A stretch of DNA of 64,000 nt from Actinomycetaceae bacterium (GCA_030530685.1 JAUMUM010000008.1:1-64000); one strand, 5' to 3'; positions 29,594 to 39,056 are shown, counted from the stretch's first letter. Translations and numbers: made by a program. The notes: generated by a model not told the origin, from the letters alone.

Positions 29594-29962
29594 ATGATCC
29601 AGCAGGAGACGCGGCTGAGCGTCGCCGACAATACGGGTGCCAAGGAAGTCCTGTGCATCCGCGTACTCGGCGGCTCGGGCCGGCGCTACGCCGGAATCGG
29701 CGACACGATCGTCGCCACCGTCAAGGATGCCATCCCTGGCGGAAACGTGAAGAAGGGCGATGTGGTCAAGGCCGTCATCGTCCGTGCAAGGAAGGAAACC
29801 CGTCGCATCGATGGCTCCTACATCCGCTTCGATGAGAACGCGGCTGTGCTGCTGAAGAACGACGGCGAACCTCGCGGGACCCGCATCTTCGGTCCCGTGG
29901 GGCGCGAGCTGCGCGAGAAGAAGTTCATGCGCATCGTTTCGCTGGCACCGGAGGTGATCTGA
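29594..29962 (+). CDS. rplN: 50S ribosomal protein L14
   Basis: L14 forms an intersubunit bridge and binds the silencing factor RsfS. 122 residues, [19 protein letters not shown] start, [17 protein letters not shown] core and [22 protein letters not shown] end: all typical. RBS GACAGGAGAAACC. First gene of the spc part; its TGA overlaps rplX by one base. Confidence 0.97.
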   Translation: MIQQETRLSVADNTGAKEVLCIRVLGGSGRRYAGIGDTIVATVKDAIPGGNVKKGDVVKAVIVRARKETRRIDGSYIRFDENAAVLLKNDGEPRGTRIFGPVGRELREKKFMRIVSLAPEVI

Positions 29963-30369
29963 TGGCGAAGATCAAGAAGGGCGACCTCGTCCAGGTGATC
30001 GCCGGACGCACGTCCGACACGAAGAAGATCGAGGAGCGCAATGCGCGCCGCGCCGAGGAGGGTCTTCCTCCGCTGGCGCCCGGCGACAAGGGCAAGCAGG
30101 GCATCGTCCTGTCCGTCGACCGCCAGCGCGGCCGCGTCGTCGTCGAGGGTGTCAATCGCGTGACCAAGCACGTCAAGGCCGGCCCGAACGGCGGTGGCGG
30201 CATCGAGACGATCGAGGCTCCCATCCACATTTCCAAGGTGGCCCTCGTCGGTCCGGATAAGAAGCCGGTCCGCGTTGGCTTCCGCGAGGTCGAAGTCGAG
30301 CGCGACGGTCGCACCAAGGTCATGCGCGAGCGCATCGGCCGGCGCGCGGGTAAGGAGATCGAGCTGTGA
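29962..30369 (+). CDS. rplX: 50S ribosomal protein L24 with an insertion
   Basis: L24 starts 50S assembly. The ORF gives 135 residues, about 25-30 longer than most bacterial L24. The KOW motif is split: [16 protein letters not shown] is followed by about 23 extra, charged residues ([18 protein letters not shown]...) before [22 protein letters not shown]. The remaining sequence, with [12 protein letters not shown], is typical. The frame is clean, so this is a real insertion rather than a frameshift. Confidence 0.95.
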   Translation: MAKIKKGDLVQVIAGRTSDTKKIEERNARRAEEGLPPLAPGDKGKQGIVLSVDRQRGRVVVEGVNRVTKHVKAGPNGGGGIETIEAPIHISKVALVGPDKKPVRVGFREVEVERDGRTKVMRERIGRRAGKEIEL

Positions 30370-30917
30370 GCATCGCACCCCGTCTCAAGACAAAGTACCG
30401 CGAGGAGATCGTCCCCGCGCTCACGGATGAGTTCAAGTACGCCAACCCCCATCAGGTTCCCGGCCTCGAGAAGATCGTGGTGAACATGGGCGTCGGCGAC
30501 GCGGCTCGCGATTCCAAGGTGCTCGATGGCGCGATCGCGGATCTGACGGTCATCACCGGCCAGAAGCCGCAGATCACCAAGGCCAAGAAGTCCATCGCCC
30601 AGTTCAAGCTGCGCGAGGGTCAGCCCATCGGTTGCTACGTCACGCTGCGTGGCGAGCGCATGTGGGAGTTCCTCGACCGCCTGCTGTCGACGGCGCTGCC
30701 GCGCATTCGTGACTTCCGCGGCCTGAGCCCCAAGCAGTTCGATGGCCGTGGCAACTACACCTTCGGACTGACCGAGCAGACCGTCTTCCACGAGATCAAT
30801 ATGGACAAGATCGATCGCGTGCGCGGAATGGATGTCACCGTCGTCACGACGGCGTCCACCAACGAAGAGGGCAGGTCGCTCCTGCGCCGCCTCGGCTTCC
30901 CCTTCAAGGAGGCCTGA
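30366..30917 (+). CDS. rplE: 50S ribosomal protein L5
   Basis: L5 binds 5S rRNA in the central protuberance. 183 residues from GTG 30366, which overlaps the rplX stop (GTGA). Conserved [35 protein letters not shown] and [18 protein letters not shown] segments. Confidence 0.96.
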   Translation: MSIAPRLKTKYREEIVPALTDEFKYANPHQVPGLEKIVVNMGVGDAARDSKVLDGAIADLTVITGQKPQITKAKKSIAQFKLREGQPIGCYVTLRGERMWEFLDRLLSTALPRIRDFRGLSPKQFDGRGNYTFGLTEQTVFHEINMDKIDRVRGMDVTVVTTASTNEEGRSLLRRLGFPFKEA

Positions 30918-30919
30918 CG

Positions 30920-31105
30920 ATGGCGAAGACCGCGCTCAAGCAGAAGCAGGGCCGCAAGCCCAAGTTCGCGGTTCGCGCCTACTCCCGCTGCAACCGTTGC
31001 GGGCGTCCGCATTCCGTGTACCGCAAGTTCGGCCTGTGCCGGATCTGCATCCGGCAGCTCGCCCTGGCCGGTGAGCTCCCGGGTGTCACAAAGTCCAGCT
31101 GGTAA
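30920..31105 (+). CDS. rpsZ: 30S ribosomal protein S14, zinc-binding type Z
   Basis: 61-residue zinc form of S14 in the 30S head. The four ligands are Cys24, Cys27, Cys40 and Cys43 (CNRCG ... CRICI). This is the C+ form; the longer zinc-free paralogue is not in this window. ATG 30920 follows GGAGGCCTGACG, two bases after the rplE stop. Confidence 0.95.
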   Translation: MAKTALKQKQGRKPKFAVRAYSRCNRCGRPHSVYRKFGLCRICIRQLALAGELPGVTKSSW

Positions 31106-31159
31106 GCACTACGTCGTAGGTCCGCAAGGGAAACCGCGACGGGGAAGGGCAAGCGCCCA

Positions 31160-31558
31160 ATGTCAATGACTGACCCAATCGCAGACATGCTCACGCGTCT
31201 GCGCAACGCTAACTCGGCGTTCCACGAGTCGGTGTCGATGCCTTACTCGAAGCTCAAGGCGAACATCGCCAAGATCCTCGAGCGCGAAGGCTACATCGCC
31301 GGCTACGAGGTCGAGGAGGCCAAGGTGGGCAAGACGCTCACCCTCAATCTGAAGTTCGGTTCTAACCGCGAGCGCGCGCTCGCCGGAGTTCGTCGCATCT
31401 CGAAGCCCGGCCTGCGCGTCTACGCGAAGTCGACCAATCTGCCCAGGGTTCTCGGCGGGCTGGGCGTGGCGATCCTGTCCACGTCCTCCGGTCTGTTGAC
31501 GGACCGCGAGGCCAAGGACAAGGGCGTCGGCGGGGAAGTCCTCGCCTACGTCTGGTGA
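31160..31558 (+). CDS. rpsH: 30S ribosomal protein S8
   Basis: S8 binds the central domain of 16S rRNA; in E. coli it represses the spc operon. 132 residues, [20 protein letters not shown] start and the C-terminal [23 protein letters not shown] 31160 or 31166 are both possible. A 54-base gap separates it from rpsZ. Confidence 0.96.
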   Translation: MSMTDPIADMLTRLRNANSAFHESVSMPYSKLKANIAKILEREGYIAGYEVEEAKVGKTLTLNLKFGSNRERALAGVRRISKPGLRVYAKSTNLPRVLGGLGVAILSTSSGLLTDREAKDKGVGGEVLAYVW

Positions 31559-31573
31559 CGGGAGGTATACGGA

Positions 31574-32110
31574 ATGTCGCGTATTGGCAAGCTGCCCGTC
31601 ACGGTTCCGTCCGGCGTCGACGTCACCGTCGACGGCCAGCACGTCACCGTCAAGGGCCCCAAGGGCACGCTCGAGCACACGGTTGCCGAGCCGATCGTCG
31701 TCAAGCTGCAGGACGGGACCATCTCGGTCACCCGGCCCGACGACGAGCGCGATTCGCGCTCGCTGCACGGCTTGACGCGCACTCTCATCAACAACATGGT
31801 CGTCGGCGTGACCGATGGCTACTCGAAGCGCATGGAGATCGTTGGCACGGGGTACCGCGTCGTCGCCAAGGGCTCGGACCTGGAGTTCTCCCTGGGCTAC
31901 TCGCACACGATCCTCGTCCAGGCTCCCGAGGGCATCACCTTCCAGGTCGACAGCCCCACGAAGTTCTCGGTCAACGGGATCGACAAGCAGCGAGTGGGCG
32001 AGACCGCGGCCAATATCCGCAAGCTGCGCAAGCCCGAGCCGTACAAGGGCAAGGGCGTTCGCTACGCAGACGAAGTCGTGCGCCGCAAGGCTGGAAAGGC
32101 TGGTAAGTGA
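31574..32110 (+). CDS. rplF: 50S ribosomal protein L6
   Basis: L6 lies near the GTPase-associated centre. 178 residues with [17 protein letters not shown] start and the conserved [21 protein letters not shown] end. RBS GGGAGG before ATG 31574. The stop overlaps the rplR start by one base. Confidence 0.97.
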   Translation: MSRIGKLPVTVPSGVDVTVDGQHVTVKGPKGTLEHTVAEPIVVKLQDGTISVTRPDDERDSRSLHGLTRTLINNMVVGVTDGYSKRMEIVGTGYRVVAKGSDLEFSLGYSHTILVQAPEGITFQVDSPTKFSVNGIDKQRVGETAANIRKLRKPEPYKGKGVRYADEVVRRKAGKAGK

Positions 32111-32481
32111 TGGCTGTCACCGTCAAGGGCAAGGGCAAGTACGTATCCCGCACGCGCCGCCACTTCCGGCTTCGCAAGAAGATCGCCGGCACGGCTTCGC
32201 GCCCACGTCTGGTCGTCTCGCGTTCCAATCGCCACATGACCGCTCAGGTCATCGACGACTCCGTGGGCCACACGCTGGCCGCGGCCTCCACGCTCGAGGC
32301 CGACCTGCGCGGCTCGACGGAGACGAAGGTCGAGCAGGCTCGCAAGGTGGGGGAGCTCGTCGCCAAGCGCGCGATCGACGCCGGCGTGAGCAGCGTCGTC
32401 TTCGATCGCGGAGGCAACAAGTACCATGGCCGTGTGGCCGCCGTGGCCGAAGGCGCCCGCTCCGCCGGGCTGACCCTGTGA
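32110..32481 (+). CDS. rplR: 50S ribosomal protein L18
   Basis: 5S rRNA-binding protein. 123 residues from ATG 32110, which shares a base with the rplF stop; GTG 32107 is an alternative one codon earlier. Conserved [18 protein letters not shown] and [23 protein letters not shown] segments. Confidence 0.95.
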   Translation: MAVTVKGKGKYVSRTRRHFRLRKKIAGTASRPRLVVSRSNRHMTAQVIDDSVGHTLAAASTLEADLRGSTETKVEQARKVGELVAKRAIDAGVSSVVFDRGGNKYHGRVAAVAEGARSAGLTL

Positions 32482-32506
32482 GCACCGAGAGCGAGGAGAG
32501 GTTGTA

Positions 32507-33208
32507 ATGGCTGCACAGCAGCGAGGTCGAGCCGGCAGCGGCTCGGAAGAGAACAGCGGCGAGCGCCGCAATCGCCGCGACTCGCGTCGCGGTGACCGTC
32601 GCGACCGCCGGGGCGAGGACAAGAACGCGTACATCGAGCGCGTCGTGTCCATCAACCGCGTGGCCAAGACGGTCAAGGGCGGCCGCCGCATGTCGTTCAC
32701 GGCCCTCGTGGTCGTGGGTGACGGCAACGGCACCGTCGGCGTCGGTTACGGCAAGGCCAAGGAAGTTCCCGCGGCCATCGCCAAGGGCACGGAGGAGGCC
32801 AAGAAGAGCTTCTTCAAGGTTCCGCGCATCGGCAACACGATCCCGCACCTGGTGCAGGGTGAAGATGCGGCCGGCGTCGTCCTGCTGCGTCCCGCCGGTC
32901 CCGGTACGGGCGTCATCGCGGGTGGTCCGGTCCGCGCCATCATGGAGTGCGCCGGCATCCACGATGTCCTGAGCAAGTCGCTCGGCTCGTCCAACGCGAT
33001 CAACATCGTGCACGCGACCGTCGCGGCGCTCAAGGAACTCGAGCAGCCCGAGTCGGTGGCGGCTCGCCGCGGCCTGCCGCTCGAGCGCGTCGCACCCGAG
33101 TCGATGCTGCGTGCCCGCGCCCAGGCGGACGCCAAGGAGCGCGCCGATAAGCAGGCTGAGGCCGTCAAGGCCGAAAACGAGGCCGCCGTGGCTGGAGTTG
33201 GTGCATGA
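32507..33208 (+). CDS. rpsE: 30S ribosomal protein S5
   Basis: S5 helps mRNA unwinding and decoding fidelity. 233 residues. The first 45 are an Arg/Asp-rich extension ([20 protein letters not shown]), followed by the conserved [22 protein letters not shown] domain and [19 protein letters not shown]. The C-terminus has an Ala/Lys/Glu helix. ATG 32507 follows GAGAGGTTGTA. Confidence 0.96.
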   Translation: MAAQQRGRAGSGSEENSGERRNRRDSRRGDRRDRRGEDKNAYIERVVSINRVAKTVKGGRRMSFTALVVVGDGNGTVGVGYGKAKEVPAAIAKGTEEAKKSFFKVPRIGNTIPHLVQGEDAAGVVLLRPAGPGTGVIAGGPVRAIMECAGIHDVLSKSLGSSNAINIVHATVAALKELEQPESVAARRGLPLERVAPESMLRARAQADAKERADKQAEAVKAENEAAVAGVGA

Positions 33209-33390
33209 TGGCACAGGTCAAGATCACGCAAGTCAGGTCCACTATTGGTGGTAAGCAGAACCAGAAGGACACCCTTCGCACCCTCGGCCTGCGCCGCATC
33301 GGCCAGTCCGTCGTGCGCGAGGATCGTCCGGAGGTGCGCGGCGCGATTCGCACCGTCGCCCACCTCGTCACCGTGGAGGAGGTCGACTGA
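33205..33390 (+). CDS. rpmD: 50S ribosomal protein L30
   Basis: Small 50S protein, 61 residues from ATG 33205 (ATGA overlap with rpsE); ATG 33208 is equally possible. [20 protein letters not shown] and [15 protein letters not shown] are the family pattern. The stop overlaps rplO by one base. Confidence 0.95.
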   Translation: MMAQVKITQVRSTIGGKQNQKDTLRTLGLRRIGQSVVREDRPEVRGAIRTVAHLVTVEEVD

Positions 33391-33863
33391 TGTCCGATAG
33401 GAAGTCAGAGAATCAGTCCGCCCACGTCCTCAAGGTGCATCACCTGCGTCCGGCCCCCGGAGCCAAGAAGTCGAAGACCCGCGTCGGTCGCGGCGAGGCC
33501 TCCAAGGGAAAGACCGCCGGTCGCGGCACCAAGGGCACGAAGGCGCGCTACCAGGTTCCGGCCCGCTTCGAGGGCGGGCAGATGCCGATCCATATGCGCC
33601 TGCCCAAGCTGCGCGGATTCAAGAACCCGTTCCGCGTCGAGTACCAGGTGGTCAATGTGGAAGCCCTCGCCAGGCTCTTCCCGGAGGGCGGGAAGGTCGG
33701 CGTCGAGGACCTCGTGGCCAAGGGCGCGGTGCGCGACAATCACCTGGTCAAGCTCCTCGGCCAGGGCGAGGTGTCGGTCAAGCTCGATGTCACCGTCGAC
33801 GCCTGGTCGGCGTCGGCCAAGGAAAAGATCGAGGCCGCCGGCGGAACCGTCTCGGCTCGATAG
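33390..33863 (+). CDS. rplO: 50S ribosomal protein L15
   Basis: Late-assembly 50S protein. 157 residues, with [28 protein letters not shown]-type start (shown in part), [20 protein letters not shown] and C-terminal [21 protein letters not shown]. Last gene of the S10-spc unit before a strong hairpin. Confidence 0.96.
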   Translation: MSDRKSENQSAHVLKVHHLRPAPGAKKSKTRVGRGEASKGKTAGRGTKGTKARYQVPARFEGGQMPIHMRLPKLRGFKNPFRVEYQVVNVEALARLFPEGGKVGVEDLVAKGAVRDNHLVKLLGQGEVSVKLDVTVDAWSASAKEKIEAAGGTVSAR

Positions 33864-33868
33864 TTCAA

Positions 33869-33911
33869 CGACGAGAATGCCCTCGCGAAACCTGCGGGGG
33901 CATTCTCGTCG
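33869..33911 (+). terminator. Large hairpin between rplO and secY
   Basis: CGACGAGAATGCCCTCGC (33869-33886) pairs with GCGGGGGCATTCTCGTCG (33894-33911), 18 bp with one G-T pair, loop of 7. There is no T-run after it. It probably reduces read-through from the ribosomal genes into secY or protects the 3' end. Confidence 0.7.
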
Positions 33912-33919
33912 CCAGCTCA

Positions 33920-33949
33920 TTCCCGGTGAAGGCGACTCGCGGGTATAGT
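33920..33949 (+). promoter_or_regulatory. Candidate secY promoter
   Basis: TATAGT (33944-33949) is a good -10; TTCCCG at 33920-33925, 18 bases upstream, is a weak -35. It would give secY-adk-map its own start after the hairpin, with a leader of about 115 bases. Confidence 0.4.
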
Positions 33950-34070
33950 GGGCGAGGTGGCGCACGCGCGTCGCGATAGCACGTACTACGAGCGGGCCAG
34001 GCCCGCGCCAATATTGCGGGTCTCGTTTCCCGCTGCAATCACTGCGGTCACACCGCAATCTGGAGGAACC

Positions 34071-35357
34071 TTGATCAAGGCGTTCGCGGCCGCGTTCCGC
34101 ACCCCCGACCTGAGGCGCAAGCTGCTCTTCACGATGGCGATCATGGCCATCTACCGTGTGGGCACCTTCGTTCCCGCGCCTTTCGTTTCGATCGGCAACG
34201 TTCGCCAGTGCCTGACGCAGGCCGGGTCGGGCGGCTTCCTCGACATGTTCAATCTGTTCTCGGGCGGGGCCATGCTCCAGCTGTCCGTCTTCGCCCTGGG
34301 AATCATGCCGTATATCACGGCGTCGATCATCGTCCAGTTGCTGCGTGTCGTCATCCCGCGTTTCGAGCAGCTGCACAAGGAGGGTCAGTCCGGTACCGCC
34401 AAGCTCACCGAATACACGCGGTACTTCACGATCGGCCTGGCCGTCCTGCAGTCGGCCGTCTTCGTGTCGATTGCCAACACCACGCTCTTCACGAACTGCT
34501 CCGTCGACCCGATCCCGGATGCGAATCCGCTGAGGATCAGCATGGCCGTCCTCGCCATGACGGCCGGCACGGGCCTGATCATGTGGCTGGCCGAGCTCAT
34601 CACCGAGCGCGGCGTCGGCAACGGCATGTCGATCCTCATCTTCACCGGCATTTGCGCCAGCTTCCCCTCGATGATCTACAACATCGTCCGGTCCAACGGC
34701 GGCTGGACGCGCGCCCTCGTCGTGCTCGCCGTCTTCCTGGCGATCACTGCCGTCGTCGTGTTCGTTGAGCAGTGCCAGCGCCGCATTCCCGTCCAGTACG
34801 CCAAGCGCGTCGTCGGGCGACGCACGATTGGCGGGTCGACCACGTACCTGCCGATCAAGATCAACATGGCGAACGTCATTCCCGTCATCTTCGCCTCCTC
34901 GATCCTCATGCTCCCGCAGATGGTCACCTCCTTCGGCAGGGACACGGACGGCTGGGTGCGCTTTATCAATAGGCACTTCATCAACCAGGGCGTGGGATAC
35001 TTCGCGTTCTACGCGCTGCTGATCTTCGGCTTCACCTTCTTCTACGTGTCCATCACCTTCGACACCGAAGAGGTCGCCGACAATATGAAGAGGTACGGTG
35101 GCTTCATCCCGGGCATTCGCGCGGGCAAGCCAACGGCCGACTACCTCAAGTTCGTCTCGAACCGCATCACCTGGGTCGGTGCCACCTACCTGACGATCGT
35201 CGCCCTCATCCCGTCGATCATGTTCGCGCGGATGGGAATCATGCAGGGTGGATTCGGCGGGACATCGATTATGATTCTCGTAGGCGTTGGTCTGCAGACC
35301 GTCAAGGACATCAACGCCCAGCTTCAACAGCGTCATTACGAAGGGTTCTTGCGCTAG
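34071..35357 (+). CDS. secY: Protein translocase subunit SecY
   Basis: Central channel of the Sec translocon in the cell membrane. I choose TTG 34071, directly after GGAGGAACC, giving 428 residues starting MIKAFAAAFRTPDLRRKLLF; the frame is open further upstream but lacks similarity there. Ten membrane helices can be traced, including FNLFSGGAMLQLSVFALGIMPYI (in part) and the cytosolic loop GGSTTYLPIKINMANVIPVI. The C-terminal QLQQRHYEGFLR is typical. adk follows after 39 bases. Confidence 0.96.
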   Translation: MIKAFAAAFRTPDLRRKLLFTMAIMAIYRVGTFVPAPFVSIGNVRQCLTQAGSGGFLDMFNLFSGGAMLQLSVFALGIMPYITASIIVQLLRVVIPRFEQLHKEGQSGTAKLTEYTRYFTIGLAVLQSAVFVSIANTTLFTNCSVDPIPDANPLRISMAVLAMTAGTGLIMWLAELITERGVGNGMSILIFTGICASFPSMIYNIVRSNGGWTRALVVLAVFLAITAVVVFVEQCQRRIPVQYAKRVVGRRTIGGSTTYLPIKINMANVIPVIFASSILMLPQMVTSFGRDTDGWVRFINRHFINQGVGYFAFYALLIFGFTFFYVSITFDTEEVADNMKRYGGFIPGIRAGKPTADYLKFVSNRITWVGATYLTIVALIPSIMFARMGIMQGGFGGTSIMILVGVGLQTVKDINAQLQQRHYEGFLR

Positions 35358-35396
35358 GGCGACGGCGCCCGGCCGGGGCCGGAGGGGATGTTATCC

Positions 35397-35984
35397 ATGT
35401 CAGTGCGTTTGGTTCTCGTCGGCCCGCCCGGCGCCGGCAAGGGTACCCAAGCCGATATCCTGACGCAGCGATACTCCATCCCAGCCATCTCGACCGGCGC
35501 CATTTTCCGCTCTCACACCCAGGCCGGCGACGAACTCGGGCGCCTGGCGGACTCGTACACGTCTCGCGGCGAGTTCGTACCCGACGAGGTGACCAACCGC
35601 ATGGTCGCCGAGCGGCTGGGGCAGGCCGATGCCGCGGATGGATTCCTGCTCGACGGCTACCCGCGCAACGTCGAACAGGTCCGGGCGCTCGACGGGATAC
35701 TGGAAGGCATGGGCCACGCGCTCGACTTCGTCCTGGAGGTCACGGCGGACGACGAGGTCGTGGTCGGCAGGCTGCTCGGGCGGGCAGCGCAGCAGGGGCG
35801 CAAGGACGACACCGAAGGCGTCATCCGCCGCAGGATCGCCCTCTACCACGAGACCACCGAGCCACTCATCGACGCCTACCGAAGCCGGGGGATCCTCGTC
35901 TCCGTCGACGGCATTGGCGAGATCGAGGAGGTTGCGGGCCGCATCGACGAAGCCATCCGCGGCTTCCTGGATTCGCGGGCCTAG
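35397..35984 (+). CDS. adk: Adenylate kinase (short form)
   Basis: Converts ATP + AMP to 2 ADP in the cytosol. 195 residues from ATG 35397, nine bases after GGAGGGG; ATG 35388 is too close to that site. P-loop GPPGAGKGTQ, AMP-site ISTGAIFRSH and DGYPRNVEQVRALD are intact. The LID region is short (LLGRAAQQGRKDDTEGVIRRR) with no zinc cysteines, as in mycobacteria and other actinobacteria. The secY-adk-map order is standard. Confidence 0.96.
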   Translation: MSVRLVLVGPPGAGKGTQADILTQRYSIPAISTGAIFRSHTQAGDELGRLADSYTSRGEFVPDEVTNRMVAERLGQADAADGFLLDGYPRNVEQVRALDGILEGMGHALDFVLEVTADDEVVVGRLLGRAAQQGRKDDTEGVIRRRIALYHETTEPLIDAYRSRGILVSVDGIGEIEEVAGRIDEAIRGFLDSRA

Positions 35985-36002
35985 CCGGCGCGGGGTTGCC
36001 GC

Positions 36003-36824
36003 ATGGCTATCGAGTACAAGACGGACGAGCAGATCCTCGCGATGCGCGAGGCGGGGCTCGTGGTCGCGCGGATTCATGCGGCGCTGCGGCAGGCGGCGCG
36101 GCCGGGGATCACGACGGCCGACATGGACGACGTCGCCCTGGCAGTCCTTCGCGAGGCCGGGGCCGAGTCCAACTTCTACGGCTACTACGATTACCCGAGC
36201 CAGATCTGCACGTCGGTCAACGAGGTCATCGTCCACGGCATCCCGGGCGAGCGGATCCTCCAGCCCGGCGACCTCGTGTCCTTTGACTGCGGCGCTGTCG
36301 TCGGCGGGTGGCACGCGGACGCGGCATTTTCGATGGTCCTCGACGGCGGTGACGGGCAGGTCAGGGCGGACAGGGCGCGCCTGAGCGAGGTGACGGAGCA
36401 GGCCATGTGGCGCGGCATCGCGGCGCTCGCCACGGGCAAGAGGATCGGCGACGTCGGCCGCGCCATCGACGACTACGTATCCGGTCTGCCCGAGGAGCCG
36501 GGAATCGTCGAGGCTTACGTCGGGCACGGCATTGGATCGGCCATGCATCAGGAGCCCGACGTTCCCAACTTCCGCACGCGCTCTCGCGGCGAGAGGCTGC
36601 GGCCGGGGATGGTGCTGTGCATTGAACCCATGCTCACCGCTGGCGACCAGGCCAACGAGGTGCTCGAGGACGAGTGGACTGTCGTGACGACGGACGGCTC
36701 GGATGCCTGCCACTGGGAGCACGAGGTCGCCATCCACGAGGGCGGCATCTGGGTGCTCACGGCCTTCGATGGGGGCGCGGCGGGCCTCGCGCCCTTCGGC
36801 GTGACGCCCGTGCCACTCGGTTGA
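36003..36824 (+). CDS. map: Methionine aminopeptidase type I
   Basis: Removes the initiator methionine from new proteins, using two metals. 273 residues. Metal ligands in order: two Asp in SFDCGAVVGGWHADAAFS, His in GHGIGSAMHQEP, Glu in VLCIEPML and Glu in HEVAIHEGG. No N-terminal SH3-binding or zinc extension. ATG 36003 is 18 bases after adk. A hairpin follows at 36872-36892. Confidence 0.95.
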   Translation: MAIEYKTDEQILAMREAGLVVARIHAALRQAARPGITTADMDDVALAVLREAGAESNFYGYYDYPSQICTSVNEVIVHGIPGERILQPGDLVSFDCGAVVGGWHADAAFSMVLDGGDGQVRADRARLSEVTEQAMWRGIAALATGKRIGDVGRAIDDYVSGLPEEPGIVEAYVGHGIGSAMHQEPDVPNFRTRSRGERLRPGMVLCIEPMLTAGDQANEVLEDEWTVVTTDGSDACHWEHEVAIHEGGIWVLTAFDGGAAGLAPFGVTPVPLG

Positions 36825-36871
36825 AAGCCTGGTGTGAAGGGCGAGCAGCAGGCAGAGCGGCGTGACGCACG

Positions 36872-36892
36872 CAGCCGCAGGGCGTGCGGCTG
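36872..36892 (+). terminator. Hairpin after map
   Basis: Perfect 8-bp stem CAGCCGCA / TGCGGCTG with a 5-base loop and no T-run. It is 47 bases after the map stop and probably marks the end of secY-adk-map. The rest of the gap 36825-37125 has no supported gene; a weak TTGGGT-N17-TAGCGT (37057-37085) may serve the next gene. Confidence 0.5.
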
Positions 36893-37125
36893 ATCGGGTC
36901 CGTTGCCCGCGGTCATAACGAGGCGGTTGGGCCAGGCCGCGTCGGCCAGCATGACGACGCGGCAGGTTTGGCTGGATCGAGCAATGCATCCTGCTCGAAC
37001 GTCCGGAAATGGTGCCGCCAGGAGGACCGGATTGCGGCGGGTGGCTGTCCCCAAAGTCTTGGGTTGCCCGGCAGGCTTCCCTAGCGTGATTGAGTGCAAT
37101 CTAGCTGGACTACTGGAGGTGAGTT

Positions 37126-37938
37126 ATGGCGCGCGAAGTTGGCTGGTACGGATGGTTTCGCGACGGAGAGGGCGGGCGCTACGAGGCCTACTGGGACGGC
37201 GCGGCATGGACGGACCGCCGTCCGCAGCAGGTGATGGTGCCGAGCGAAGACGACGAGGCTCCCGCTGCCGGCCACGCTCCACAAGCCGCTGAGATCAAGA
37301 AAGGGAATATCGCACTGGCAATCCTGGGCTCCTTGGCCGTCGGTGCCACCGTCGTGCCCTTAGTGGTAGTGATCGGGCTTACAGCCATCATGTCGATGTC
37401 GGCTGATGGCAATGACGAAGGCGGGGTGGCGGTATTCTACTTGCTCGCTTTCGGAGGCATCGCCGCCGCCGTGTGCGTGGCCACGGTGTCCGCGAAGAGT
37501 GTGGTTCCCGGGGGCAGTAGTTCGCCTCCTCGTGCTGATGAGCGCGGCGAGCACCCTGCAAGCGGCAGTGAACATCCCGAGGCCGAGGGCGGTGACGAGC
37601 AATCCGGAAGTGGCAGTGCGGGCTTCGCGGCTGATGACCATGACGAGCAACAACGCGACGATGCGGAAAGTGCGTTTCCCGAGGCAGGCGGTGAACATCC
37701 CGAGGCCAGGGACCACGACGACCAACTTGGTGACGACGTGGGAAGTGCGGTTCCCGAGGGCGGCAGCGGACATCTCGGCGCTGATAATGGTGACGAGCAA
37801 CAAGAAGGCGCGAGAAGTGTGGCTCGCGGAAGCACTCGCGTGAGCGGCGCTCTATTCGTCGTCATCTGGATCGCCGCCGTCGTGGCGTTCATTGCGGGTG
37901 GCGTGATGGCGGTGGCTGCACTTATCGCTCTGCGCTAG
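37126..37938 (+). CDS. DUF2510 membrane protein with acidic repeats
   Basis: A 270-residue protein of unknown function. Residues about 6-35 are a DUF2510 domain (GWYGWFRDGEGGRYEAYWDG, then AAWTDRRP). Two hydrophobic helices lie near residues 62-87 and 102-125. They are followed by a roughly 115-residue acidic tract with repeated EHPEA and DHDEQQ/DHDDQL motifs, then a last helix (VIWIAAVVAFIAGGVMAVAALIALR in part). GGAGGTGAGTT precedes ATG 37126. It lies between map and infA, where core gene order has no gene. Confidence 0.7.
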   Translation: MAREVGWYGWFRDGEGGRYEAYWDGAAWTDRRPQQVMVPSEDDEAPAAGHAPQAAEIKKGNIALAILGSLAVGATVVPLVVVIGLTAIMSMSADGNDEGGVAVFYLLAFGGIAAAVCVATVSAKSVVPGGSSSPPRADERGEHPASGSEHPEAEGGDEQSGSGSAGFAADDHDEQQRDDAESAFPEAGGEHPEARDHDDQLGDDVGSAVPEGGSGHLGADNGDEQQEGARSVARGSTRVSGALFVVIWIAAVVAFIAGGVMAVAALIALR

Positions 37939-38014
37939 CCGGTCGACGCCAGGACTACGTCATACGGCCTGTATGATATGCGGCGTGCGAAGGTCACGGC
38001 CGAAAGGCGATGCG

Positions 38015-38548
38015 ATGAATGGCGATGCCGGGCAGCGCGAGTGGGTGGCATCAGCTGGCGAGGCCACTAACCACACGCTCCGCGACGCCAAGCACCCCGA
38101 CGGCGGCCCGACTGGCTCGCACGCGGCTAGCGGCCAGAGTGGGCAAGGGTCATCTAGCGGGCAAAGGCCTTCCGGCGAGCCGACCATCTCACGGGCGCGG
38201 CTAGCCGTATTGCTGGCAGTCTCCCTATGCGCCACGGCGGCGCTCGGCATCGCCGCGTTCACGTCCATTGGGGCGGCGATAGACAGGACCATCACCCGTG
38301 CCTTTGGCGATCCTGTCGCGGAGGAATACTTCACGTTTATGAACCGGACCGTCATCATTGCCGGCCTGCTGTGCGCGCCCCTGGCGATATGCGCGCATCT
38401 GCGCGGCATGGCCGCGGTGCGTGCCTTGCCCGCGCGGCGCTCACGTGTGGGTTTTGCGTTTCTTTCCGTCCTGACCCTTGTCGCTGGGGTATGGCCTGCC
38501 GAGGCCATTATCGACGCGATTGAGGGCACCCTGCCCCCTGTGTGGTAA
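38015..38548 (+). CDS. Hypothetical membrane protein
   Basis: Unrecognised 177-residue protein. After a hydrophilic Gly/Ser-rich N-terminus of about 55 residues there are three hydrophobic segments: LAVLLAVSLCATAALGIAAF, TVIIAGLLCAPLAICAHL and VGFAFLSVLTLVAGVWPAEA. ATG 38015 follows GAAAGGCG. TATGAT at 37972-37977, inside a CATAC-N5-GTATG palindrome, is a likely -10. It is next to the DUF2510 gene but has no recognised domain. Confidence 0.6.
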   Translation: MNGDAGQREWVASAGEATNHTLRDAKHPDGGPTGSHAASGQSGQGSSSGQRPSGEPTISRARLAVLLAVSLCATAALGIAAFTSIGAAIDRTITRAFGDPVAEEYFTFMNRTVIIAGLLCAPLAICAHLRGMAAVRALPARRSRVGFAFLSVLTLVAGVWPAEAIIDAIEGTLPPVW

Positions 38549-38719
38549 AGGCTCGTAGTAGTGGACGCCGAGCGTGGAAGTGGGCGCGTCGTGTGGTGAG
38601 GGGCGACCACGAGGCCATCGGGTCCCGCCCCGGTGGCCCGGCCGCCCGGCGTCGGCATCCAACCGATGGCGCGCGGCTCGTCGCGCACGAACCGGTGATG
38701 CAGCGCACCGGAGGCCGAC

Positions 38720-38748
38720 TTTCAACGGGAGTGGCGGCGATGTAAGAT
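38720..38748 (+). promoter_or_regulatory. Candidate infA operon promoter
   Basis: TTTCAA (38720-38725), 17-base spacer, TAAGAT (38743-38748). It lies 86 bases before infA and just after the hypothetical genes, fitting a separate start for infA-rpmJ-rpsM-rpsK-rpoA-rplQ. No other gene is seen in 38549-38834. Confidence 0.5.
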
Positions 38749-38834
38749 GAATCCTCGGTATGCTCTGCCCGCGGTGGAGTTTGCCAGGCTCCGCGCAACC
38801 CGGCGCGAGGCCTACAGGAGTGTTAGCGAGGGTT

Positions 38835-39056
38835 ATGGCGAAGAAGGATGGCGTCATCGAGGTCGAAGGGTCGGTCGTAGAGGCCCTCCCGAACGCGATG
38901 TTCCGCGTCGAGCTGGAAAACGGGCACGTCGTGCTCGCGCATATTTCCGGCAAGATGCGCCAGCATTACATCAAGATCCTGCCGGAGGACCGCGTGGTGG
39001 TCGAACTGACCCCCTACGATCTTTCGCGCGGCAGGATCGTGTACCGCTATAAGTGA
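38835..39056 (+). CDS. infA: Translation initiation factor IF-1
   Basis: OB-fold protein that blocks the A site during initiation. 73 residues from ATG 38835: [53 protein letters not shown], all standard. RBS GCGAGGG. Upstream in-frame codons have no family similarity. Confidence 0.97.
   Translation: MAKKDGVIEVEGSVVEALPNAMFRVELENGHVVLAHISGKMRQHYIKILPEDRVVVELTPYDLSRGRIVYRYK

Noticed and set aside
33405-35336. 643-codon minus-strand frame across rplO and secY
   Set aside because: It spans two intact plus-strand genes and their gap; composition is Asp/Arg/Gly-biased and no domain is seen.
35400-36989. 529-codon minus-strand frame over adk and map
   Set aside because: Antisense to two intact enzymes.
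36903-37292. Plus-strand frame after map
   Set aside because: Overlaps the DUF2510 gene in another frame, with Arg-rich composition and no RBS.
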